From Ziziphus jujuba (lineage: Eukaryota > Streptophyta > Magnoliopsida > Rosales > Rhamnaceae): a stretch of DNA of 64,000 nt. The number at the start of each line of letters is the position of its first letter. The first letter of the stretch is position 1. A model generated the notes under the pieces. It was not told the DNA's origin and ran no database searches. It was given only the letters and a program-made list of their open reading frames with translations. The DNA lies in NCBI RefSeq assembly GCF_031755915.1, contig NC_083382.1, positions 14,459,501-14,523,500 on the forward strand. Reading direction: 5' to 3'. The position numbers and the translations under genes are program-made. Shown here in pieces: positions 45,706-55,939 of the stretch.

Positions 45706-48700
45706 CGACAACCTTTGTAAACGTATATGCCTGATTCTGCTTTGTGTAGATTTTCACCAATTTGAGCAATTTATGATCTATCACACAAGGTGATTTGTTC
45801 AAGAATGATATATTGAGCTCTTGTCCAAATTCATGGCACTCTAGTTGTCATAATGTGTCTTGTACTCTTTTTGCTTGATGTTCAGTTCATAAAATAAACT
45901 TTTTAACCACAATATCCACTTATCGACTTTAACTGTGGTAAGGTACTCTGCTTCTATTGTAGATAAAGGTATAAACTTCAGCAATCTTGATTACCATGAC
46001 ACAATACTACAAAAAAAGTGTAACACTTGAAGTAAATTTTCTACTATCAACATCTCCAGCCATATTTGCATCTGCAAAGCCTTTTAAAACTAGATCACTT
46101 CCTCCATAAACATAAGCATACTTTTGATCTAACTTTAAGATACTTGATAATCCACTTAATTGTATGAGTAATGTTTGGTCCGGTACACACCATTGCATAC
46201 ATTGAAGTTCCCACCACTGAAGAATAATGCATTGAAGCCATCTTCTTTATCTCTTTTGTGAATTAGGGGCACAATCTTTTGCTCAACTTGAAATGGTTTG
46301 CTAATCGAATGCTCACTGATTTGGCCTTGACCATGTCGGTACATGTCGAATCTCTTTATCATTTGTTCAATATATTTCTTCTCAGATAGCCATAACCTGT
46401 GATTCTTCCTGTCTCGAGCTACTTGCATTCCTAAAATCTATTGAGCTAGTCCTATGTCCTTCATCTCAAAAGACTTGGATAATTCCTCTCTTCAGCTAGC
46501 TAATTTTCATTACATGCTGTTCAACGATCAGCATGTTGTTTATATATAGAAAAGGTGCAATGAAATTTCATCTAGAAATCTCGGAATATAAACACATTGT
46601 TTTATGCTAGTCTTCTTTAGTGTCCTTATCTCACCATAAAAGAGTCAAACTTTTTGTACCACTATCTAAGTGCTTGCTTAAGACCTTACAAGCTCTTCTT
46701 TAGCTTGCAAACAAGATTATCTTTTTTTGAAAACCCCAAACCTTCTAGTAGCTTCATATTAATTTCCCCATGTACATCACCATGAAGAAATGTTGTGTAC
46801 ACATTCATCTGCTCAAACTCTAGATCTAAACTTGCTACTAGACTAAAAATACTTTGTATCGAAGTCATCTTTACCACTAATGAGATAATCTTGCCAAAAT
46901 CAATTCTTTTCTTTTGAAAAAAAAAAAAAAAGAATAAACATTTAATGACCAATTGGGCTTTGTCTTCACCGTATATCTGCTACCATTATTCTTGAGCTTG
47001 AACACCTATTTATTTTTTAGTGTCTTCATTTGTGTTGAAAGCTCAACCAACTCATAAGTATGGTTGTTATGTAAAGATTCAATCTCATCTTACATTGCAT
47101 GCAGCTATTTATCTTTATCTTGGTGGTATTTGGCTTCTTGGAAACTCTCCAACTCCCTTTCTTTAGTAAGCAAAATGTACTAAGAATCTAGATATCACTT
47201 CAATGGAATACGACTTCGTTTTGATCTTTTAAATTTTAAGTTATTATTTTCAGTAGGTATAAAATCATCTAATCACTGTGATAGTCCTGGAAATTCTAGA
47301 GATTTAGTCTCACCCTGCTCAACATCATCTTCTCTTTTCTGTTCTGCTTTTGGCAATTCTTTATATACCTCATTATCATTTGTGTCGGATTATGCTGGTA
47401 TTTTAATAAGAATAAAATCATAGGCATTAGAATTAGAAGACTTCTTGGGTTGTTCAATGTCTTCTATTGTTTGGTTTCATGTAATACTACATCCTTACTT
47501 CTAATAACCTTATTTGTATTTGGATACCATAGTTTGCATCTAAGTTTTTCATCTCTATATCTAATAAAGATGCATTAAGTTTTCCTTGAATTGAACTTCT
47601 TTTTTAGGTCCCTGGATATATATGTAAAGGCTAAACGTACAAATACTCTTAAATAAGATTAGGAGGGATTCTTATTAGATTACAGTTTCTCCAGAATTTC
47701 AAAATTCAATGGTACTGATGGTTATCTATTGATCAAAAAGAAGGCAGCACAAACAATTTTTCCCCAGAATGGCTTTGGTAGCTTAGCCATACTGATTATG
47801 CTTCTAACATTTTTTTAATGGTCGTTCGATTTATTCTCTTGGCTACTCCATTATGTTATGAGATGCGAGAGACCGTCTTCTTATGCTAAATACCCTAACC
47901 TCAATAGTAGGTATTAAATTGTGTGGAAGTATATTTACCTCCATTGTCTAAGTGAAGACACTTGAGCTTCTTTCCAATTTCATGCTCTATCATGGCATGG
48001 AGTTGTTTTAAGTTATCTAAAACTTAGTTTTTCATTTTTAGGAACAAACCCACACCTTCCAAAATGCATCATCAATAAAGGTAAGGAAATATATGTTGCC
48101 ATCTTCTGATTCTACCTTTAAGAGATCACAAACATTAGAGTATGCCAAATTAGGTAACTCTAATCTTCTCATTGAAGAGGACTTAAATAAGACTTTGTAT
48201 TGCTTATTGTACAAATAATGATTACAAGGATCTAGTACAATATCCTTGAAAAAAGTGATAAGTTTCTTTTGTCAAGGTAGACAATACTTTCTCACTCATA
48301 TGATTGAGTTTCTCATGCCATAGATTTTGAGACACTTAAACTTCTGTAATATTAAAGCCATCAACACAAATCTTCATATAAGTTCTGTAAAGTGTTCCAC
48401 AAATATGTTCTCGATTGACAATCATGGCACCTTTCATCATTTTCTATGTGTTGTATCAGAAGTGGTTGTCGTCATCTTCCTTGTAAAAGACTATTCTTAG
48501 GAGCAGATTGAGCTGAAGGTCTAAAAAATGTTGGGCATCCTTTAAAGTAATTGTATGTCCAACATTGGACTTTATCTGAAGATCATTAGTTCCAACAATC
48601 TTTACGAAACTGGTATTCCTATCTTCACTGTACCAAAGTTTTGTACTTTGTATGTTTGAAAAACTCTATGTTTAGAATGACATGGTAGGATTTTGCAGTA

Positions 48701-50162
48701 TTGACTATCCACTCGACATTTTGACTTGAAATGTGAAGGCATATCTTTTTATGTGTTGAACAATATGCCACTTCTCTTTTAACAATGACTAGCGCCTTTC
48801 TATCTTCTTCGACTAATTGCTTTGCTATCCCTGCTCTTGCAACATCTTCCTATAGTACTTCTTTAAGGGACCTTCTCAACCACAATAATGGCATTTGTAT
48901 GTTGGCCTCCTTCCATCCATGGATTCTGCCATAACTTCTACCTCTCCCCCTATCTTAACTACTTTCTTTTTATCTTCCCCATTTTTGTGTGACAAGAACA
49001 TGTGATTGATCATTGTCTATGTCCTTTCTTTTAGCCTCCTAATTAAACAGGCATTCATTATCATAGCCATGGTAAGTTTTCCATTAGGAGCCGAATTACT
49101 GAAAAAGGCTATCAACATCTCCTAACTATAACTCTATCGCTGATAGTTGATTTACCAAACTTTAAAACACATTATTTTGCCTGGATACAGAAGTTCCATT
49201 CTTTAACTTCAATGTCACTTAACACCTCATCAATAAAACTTTATTCTGAGCAGTCTTAGTTTAGTACATGTCCTCCAACTTCTTTTAAAGGGCGTATGCA
49301 TCTGTCTCTTATGCAACATAATGGAAGACAATATGATCAATCCACTGACTGATTTAACTGATAGTTTTCCTGTTTAGCTTCTTTGGTGGGACTGGGATCT
49401 TTCCTTTGGCATCCAGGTAATCTTTGCAATTGAGGAGATTTCATCTGAGGTTTTCAAAATGTATAGTTTTAGTAAGCTTGATCGTAGCTCCCAATGATAA
49501 TTTCTCCATTGACATCTTACTCTACAATGGCTTGATCAAAAAAATTAAGTTGAATTTGGCAAAACAAAGTCCACCAATGTATCCAAAACGGTCGAAAACA
49601 TTGGATTTGACATTTCACAGGTTAAAAATCAAATATCAAAAAATTTAGGGCAAAAGTACAATTTATAAAAGCTCAAGGCTAAACTACAAATACCAAAGGT
49701 CTGAAATAAACTTGCAAATAGAAGAAAATATAAGGTTATTTTTGTAATTTTTGAAAATTTATTAACCGTTCCTAATGTGGCAGTTGACATGGCCGATAAG
49801 CTGACATGTCGATGATGTGTCAGTGAGGTGTCAGCTTACATGGCCAATGGCGTGCCATTGCTGATGTGTCACAAATCTTCGCTACTCGGCTTGGCTTGCA
49901 ACTCGGCTCAACTTAGCGGCTTGGCTATATGGCTCAGCTAAAAGGTGCATGGAAGCACTTGTTTGGAGTGTGGTGCATTGATCGGCTAGTAAAGATTTAT
50001 GGAAACTTTGGCTAACACATGGCGATGCATCCGTTAGCACGTGGAGGTTCAGCTGGGTTGGTTTTCTTCGTCTTGACAAAATCTACCTCGTGGTACACTC
50101 AGATCTCTATTTAAAGCTTATTTACAATGAATTTTATCTCTGAACCAGACTTTAACACTATT

Positions 50163-50493
50163 TGTTGTGATTCTCTAACCACAAAAACACACAAAACAAA
50201 CATAGAGAAACAAAAAAAACAAAATACAAAAATATTGAGAAGAAGTAAGTTGCACTATTTTTTTGTGAAATCAATACATAAAAACACTTCTCTTAAACTC
50301 TCTATGGAATCTCTAAAATTTTATTGTTGCTTGTTATACAAGATTGAAAGCATAGCACCTATTTATAGACTGATAAAGTAGCATGTTTTTATAAAACAAC
50401 TTGACTACTAAGTAAACTTAATTATTGAGTAAACTTAGAGAACAAGTAAAAACCTTAATAAGTTGGGCTTTTAGGAGAAGGCCAGATCTCACA
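50163..50493 (-). repeat. 5' LTR of the minus-strand copia element
   Basis: Partner of 45270-45594. The TG...CA ends are plausible at 50163 and 50493, but substitutions make the last bases uncertain. The ATG fragment of the host gene follows within two bases. Confidence 0.75.
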
Positions 50494-50494
50494 T

Positions 50495-50509
50495 CTCAAA
50501 CCCTGCCAT
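50495..50509 (-). pseudogene. Split small basic peptide gene, 5' part (start codon and codons 1-5)
   Basis: Minus-strand reading from 50509 gives ATG GCA GGG TTT GAG (MAGFE), identical at every base to the first five codons of the intact gene at 52793. It lies right outside the copia 5' LTR and in the same orientation as the 3' part at 45268. The glutamate codon is present on both sides of the element (GAG here, GAA at 45268), as expected if it lay in a now-diverged target duplication. Confidence 0.78.
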
Positions 50510-51055
50510 TTAAGGTTTTTAAAGATTATATGTAGCCTGGAAACTGATCATATTTGGGTTCTACATACAAGAGAAAATAATTGTTTCAACGATTTTTGAA
50601 GTCTTCTGGTATACATAACGTGGACGGATTTAATTCGTCCAGATTACGTATATCAGACTTCTCTAATCATATATGGGTTATATAATTTGGACATAATCAC
50701 AAAGATAAAGATAGTTGAACCATCTTATGCACATAACCAAGACAAAATGAATTCGTCCGGATTATGTATACTGGATTGCTCCAATCATAATCAGGTAATA
50801 TAATTGAAACGGAAATACAAAGATACTTTGGAGCCATCTGGTACATATAAAATTTGAACTAATTGTATCCATCTGGTTAATATATACCATATCACTCCAG
50901 TCATATCCGAGTTATATAAACCAGACGAAAACAAAAAGATGTATATAGTCATTTAGTATACATAACCTTGACAAATTGAATCCATTTGGATTATATATAC
51001 AAGACTACTCTAGTTATATCAAAGTTATATAATTCGGACAAAAACTTAACAATAT
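50510..51055. repeat. Tandem repeat of about 111-118 bp, roughly five copies
   Basis: Repeated words such as ATTCGTCC(A/G)GATTA(C/T)GTAT, CTCCAATCATA, GGTTATATAATT(T/C)GGAC and ACATAACC recur at regular spacing. The ATTCGTCC or equivalent word stands at 50633, 50751, 50862 and 50975, with an earlier diverged copy near 50523. The array lies directly upstream (minus strand) of the split peptide gene's start codon. There is no coding potential. Confidence 0.78.
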
Positions 51056-51625
51056 GTAAAGATGAATAATAAAACCCAAACAAACAGCTTTCTCACATTT
51101 TTTTTTTTTTTTTGTTTTTGCATATGAATTAATATGGATCAAAAGAGATTGTTAAAGATGAAGAAGATAATCTGAACAAACACCTTTTATCTCATCTTGA
51201 TTTATTGCTGTTTTTGTAAATGAACTAATATGGATCTGAGGTATTGTTGAAGATAAAGCCATGGGAATTTGGGAATTAAGTTAATAGTGTAGTGTATGCA
51301 ATGAATGTATTGAATTTCGAAAGGAATTAAGGGTAATAAAATGTGATGTATGTATTTAATTATTTTTAAAGGTAAATTAAATATAATTGAATTGCTGTAA
51401 GTAGTAAAATTTGAAATAAATATTAATGTGTGTAGAAATATAATGTAGGTGTCAAAATTTATAGAGTAAATAGAACCACTTGTGTCTTTTTTTTCGGGTA
51501 AAAAGAGCCACTTGTGTCTTATTCATGCAAAGGTGTGGATACTTATATGAGCTGCTGCTGCTGGAGCTCGGATACATATGTTTATGATCTTGCAGTTTCT
51601 TTTGCTTTCTTTTATTATTATTATC

Positions 51626-51656
<31 letters not shown>

Positions 51657-52664
51657 TGTTTTTGGGCTGTTGTTGACTTTTTTTTTTACCAGAAAGGAAA
51701 AAAAAAAAATTAATGCTTATAGATATTTTTACATATTCTATTTGTGTTATAAAACTTATATTTTGCAAATTAATGAAAATCAAAGCTAATTGTCCAATGG
51801 GGCTATTTAAAGAAAAAAAAAAAAAAAAAAAAAAAAAGGGAGCTAGCGTCCGATGCAAAGATGAATAAGAGTTTTTTTTTTTTTTTTTTTTTTTTCGTTG
51901 TGAGTGTTTACAATTTTTGAGAATGAGTTAAGCATGAGATCGATTAGTGAAATTATGATTTGAAAATGGTCCTCTGTGGCTTTTGTCTATTTTTCATGTT
52001 ATTAAAGGATGTTAATAAATATGTTGAATCCTACTAATTTTTTACTATAAGATGAAAGTAAAATATATATTAATATATAGTCAGGCATCTCTATTACCCA
52101 GTCTCTTCAAATATCCTGTTCACTTAAATAATCTCCACTTCATTAAATTATATACGAAATTTGCATCCAATAATCTTATACCAAATAAGAGCGCTGGACT
52201 GAAAGAAGCTTATTACAATTTCATCATTCACAGTAAACATGACCTCATTGGAAACAGTAAGATCTAAAGAAAGTCCGAAATAAAGGAATCGAGATATATA
52301 ATCAGTCTTTTATCGGATCGAGCTAATAAAAAACCGTAAACATCCAACACCAAAATATATTCAAATCAACAGCTATCATAAACATAAAACTGAAGCACAA
52401 AAATTATTTAAAAGAAAAAAAAAAAAAAAACTAAACTCAAAGACCTGAACAAAGCTCGATATCACAACCAAAACCCATAAAACTAAAGGAAATCAGACCC
52501 ATCAAGAAAAAGAAAATAAAAGAAAAAGGAGGGATTCAGATCTTTACATGATCAAAACAAAAATTAATCAACATGTTAAAAAGAAAAAAACTGATATTGA
52601 AAATTGAGATTGAAAATCAGCCCAATTGCCATGATGGAGAATGAAATTCCAATTTATTAATATA
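51056..52664. other. AT-rich flank and 3' side of the intact peptide gene
   Basis: 51060-51260 contains two loosely similar stretches with AAACAAACA(G/C)C-type starts and AATATGGATC. Long T or A tracts lie near 51628-51657, 51812-51837 and 51874-51893. From about 51720 the sequence is the diverged duplicate of 43790-45172 and forms the 3' flank of the gene at 52665. No other gene is seen. Confidence 0.55.
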
Positions 52665-52793
52665 TCAGCGTTTGATGTTCTTGACCTTGTGCCACCCTTT
52701 CTTGCATGAATCGCCAACGATCTTCACGCCCTTCTTGAAAAGTATATGGAGTTCCCTAGCCCTCACCTTCACTTGCTGCTCAAACCCTGCCAT
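52665..52793 (-). CDS. Small basic peptide, 42 aa, intact member of a duplicated family
   Basis: Minus-strand ATG at 52793, 42 codons and TGA at 52665; no intron is needed. It begins MAGFEQQVKVRARELHIL and ends KGWHKVKNIKR. Nine lysines and three arginines against three acids make it strongly basic. There is one cysteine, and no signal peptide or membrane segment. A helical, amphipathic first half (QVKVRARELHILFKKGVKIV) seems likely. Coding status is supported by the second copy split by a transposon at 45268/50509: that copy keeps the same frame, with mostly conservative changes, up to its nonsense mutation. The protein type resembles short plant proteins of unknown function that I have seen annotated as hypothetical; I cannot name it. 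A CACGTG box lies about 270 bp upstream. Confidence 0.68.
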   Translation of the reverse strand: MAGFEQQVKVRARELHILFKKGVKIVGDSCKKGWHKVKNIKR

Positions 52794-55044
52794 TTTTTTT
52801 TTCTTCTAACAGAGAATAACAAACAAAAGAAAAAAAACACAGAGAGAGTTTCAGCGATAGAAAGAAGGAAGAGGAAGAAAATTAAACAGGTTTTGGGAGT
52901 TTTTAAAGATTGTGCTTTTTCTTTTTCCTTTCTTTCTTTCCTGGAAAAAAAAAAAAAAAAAAGAAGGCAAAAAACTTGTAAAAGGAAAAGTGCTAGATTT
53001 TTGAGTGGTGGTCAAGTTTTTAAACAAGGAAGTGGGCTCGTAGATCCAACTCATACAACACACGTGGCTTAATATAGGTGGTAACCCAACTTTAATTGCG
53101 GGATAAGCATTAGCGGATGGGATATGCATGTGTGGTTTCCTCTCTATATGTAATTAAATTTGTTTATTTATTGTTATTATTATTATTATTTTTGGAAATT
53201 TGAATCGTGAAAATGATAGGATAAAAAACATCATTTAAATTCTGGAAATTTTTGATTACAGAGCAACGTTGTTATGTCACATTCTACCAATTCAAAGATG
53301 ATCAAGTTCCATATTTACTAAATCGGACTAATAATAATAAGGTCTCGAAAATCAAAATCTATATATATAAAAATATTTATAGTGTCATTTTATGTATCTA
53401 AATTGGATCCAAAAGTCAATTTTGCCTCCAATCAATCTCACAACTTTGCTATCAAGCACATATATATATATATATATCCTCATTAACTTCTTGCAAGCCA
53501 TGGTAAGAAAAATATGATTACGTGTAACTAAACATTTTAATAATCTCGTCAAACATATAATATTCATACAAAATACAAAATAAATTTTGGATGCCTAATC
53601 AATATTAACTTTCTTTTTCTTATCGAAATACAATATTAACTTGTTACACTACAAAATAAAATAAAATAAAGAAAACCATTATAGTTGTAAATAATTTTGT
53701 TTTTCTAGGAGGTTCACCAATTGAGCAGTGTTAGAAGACATCCCAATAGTTATTTTTTTATTTTTTATTTTATTTTTAATGAAACATCCCGTTAGTTTAA
53801 AGCCATATATTTATACATATGACACTTTCGCCGAGGGCCGTTATATATAATTTATATATATATATTTGAAATAATAGGCTTATTCAAGTAACTCGTTCCT
53901 CATTACGATGTTGTTGCCAATTTTAAAACCAATCAGTAGCGCAGCTCATGGCATGGTGGACATCAAAGATGGTCCAAAGTGATAAACCAGCTGGAATGAG
54001 GTTGAATTGCCAAATGTTTTGCCTTTTGATGCTTTGAATCCATAAAATAAAAGCATAAATCAATTTGAAAATACAACTAAATTTGAAAATTAAAGATGTG
54101 GATTTGGGTTACACATCCATCCATAGACATCAGCATTTAAATTTTAAAAAAGGGAAATATTATCCAAGATTCTGATGTGTTTTTGGAGTGATACTTATCC
54201 CAGCTAAACATGCCTGTCAGTCTAAAGTGAAAGATTGGGAAATGGGACCATTTGTGGAAAAAAAAATTAAAAAATAAAAAATAAAAAAAGTGTGGGGACC
54301 CTAATTTTGATATTTTTTTTTTTGATTGTTTTATGAGTGGGTCCCATTGGTCTTGCCGTTGGAATTTCAGAGCATTATTGAATGTGGGTCACAAAGTGAA
54401 AGCGATTTGATGACTTGTGGCCAAATTAGGGTGACAAAAGGAGACAAAAACGAAAAGGTTTGCTCAAGAAGAATCATGGTTTCTTCAGCCTTATTTTTCT
54501 TCTCTTTAAGTCATTATGGCCCATCTGGAAACTTCACCAATGACACCTTCAAATCAAAGGAACTCTTAGAATAATAATAATAAAATACATCAATTAATCA
54601 AAGTCGATCATATTTAATTTTCTCACCTAAATTTTTTAATTAAAATTACTTTTGATTGTATACCATTTTAGATTTATATTAATCGGCTTTTAACCGAACG
54701 GTCCAAATCCCCTAGCCAAGATATTTGTGTCCACCACTAAAACCATCGCACGGCCTTGTAATCAAGTTTTAGCCTCCGTTTGCTTGAAGGGATGAAAAAT
54801 AGGAGGATGAAAAAGGGAGAAGGGATGGAAAGATTCAAACCTATCCTTCTATTGTTTGGTATAATAAGAAAAATGAAAAATATATTTTCATCCTTCCTTT
54901 GGTAGAGTAGGGAAAAATAGAAGGAAAGAAAACATTTTAGATGTCAAATGATCATATTATTTAAAAAATATTATCAAATATAAAAATAACCAAATAAAAA
55001 ATTATTTCCTTTTTTTTTTATACATATATGTGTGTTGATTTGCA

Positions 55045-55078
<34 letters not shown>

Positions 55079-55416
55079 TGGTACTCAATGTTTTTTTTTT
55101 TAAATTTTTTTTGTTCTAGTATCACATTTCTTTTCTTTTTCAGCCATAATTTTTTTCTTTTTATTGATAGAGGGCACAAGTGCCATATACTATTCTATAT
55201 GATTGATAATAAGATAATAAGTATTTATTTAAAGTTCCTGGAAAATCAAGGAAAAAAAAAAAAACTTGATCCAAACCCAAAAAAGTAAAAAAAAAAAAAA
55301 AAAAAAAAAACTTGATTCAAACCGAAAAAAGGGAAAAAGTATTAGTAATATATATTTACTATTTACTTTATATTCATTTAATCAACAAATAAGAGAAAAA
55401 AGGAAATTGAATATGC

Positions 55417-55448
<32 letters not shown>

Positions 55449-55934
55449 CGTCGTTCTTGTTTCGATTGAGAATGAAAATTAAGGGTTCTTTGATAACCAG
55501 TTCATTTTTTATTTTTCAATTATTATTATTATTATTTTTTTGTTTTTTTTTTTTAATGTAATGTATGAATATTATATTATTTTAAATAACATTATTAGTA
55601 TGAAAATAACCAAATAAAATAAATATTTCCTTTTCTTCCCTTTATAGATATATATCTTTGCTTGGGCATTGTAAGCTTTTGGTTTTCATAACTTCCTGCT
55701 TGATGAGTTAAAAAAAGATCAAACAGGACGCCTAGCATGTTATAGAAAGAATTGGGAGAAGATAAATTTAAAAGGAAAAAAAAAAAGAAAAAAAAAATAT
55801 ATATATATATATATAATGTCTTTCTACTTACATTATTTTAATATTTTTCTATTCCAATTTTTTTTACTTGGACTTTTTTTTAGTAGTTATCATAAATTTT
55901 CATGTGTTAAAGACACTAGCAAAATACTTAAATT
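52794..55934. other. AT-rich intergenic region
   Basis: The first 300 bp are the probable promoter and leader of the minus-strand peptide gene. Beyond that no gene is supported. Seen: TA runs near 53459-53477, 55046-55078, 55426-55448 and 55796-55815; long A tracts near 55288-55310; and a CT-rich/A-rich leader-like block at 52800-52970. The 82-codon open frame at 54326-54574 has no recognisable content. Confidence 0.55.
53060..53068 (-). promoter_or_regulatory. G-box/ABRE-like motif upstream of the small peptide gene
   Basis: ACACGTGGC on the plus strand contains the CACGTG palindrome at 53061-53066. It matches the core bound by plant bZIP and bHLH factors, including abscisic-acid response elements. 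It stands about 270 bp upstream of the peptide start codon. A single motif by chance is possible. Confidence 0.35.
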
Positions 55935-55939
55935 ATTTT

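Larger units (their letters stand above)
45270..50493 (-). mobile_element. Old, degenerate Ty1/copia element on the minus strand, inserted in the small peptide gene
   Basis: Related LTRs lie at about 45270-45594 (3' LTR) and 50163-50493 (5' LTR). Both begin TGTTGT(A/G)ATTCTCTAACCA on the plus strand and share AACACTTCTC-type and AGCACCTATTTATAG blocks, with heavy divergence. A polypurine tract (GCTAAAGGGGTAGATT, minus) borders the left LTR, and a decayed PBS (TGGTTCAGAGA, minus, about 50136-50146) borders the right one. Between them, minus-strand remnants run gag (49.6-49.0 kb), zinc knuckle (CHYCG near 48890), integrase (near 47.8 kb), RT (FSLVASLDLEFEQMNVYTTF at 46.8 kb) and RNase H (DLVLKGFADANMAGDVDSRK at 46.1 kb). 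Stops and shifts are everywhere. Confidence 0.85.

Noticed and set aside
52746..53072. 108-codon plus-strand open frame
   Set aside because: It is antisense to the peptide gene leader and made of A-rich low-complexity codons.
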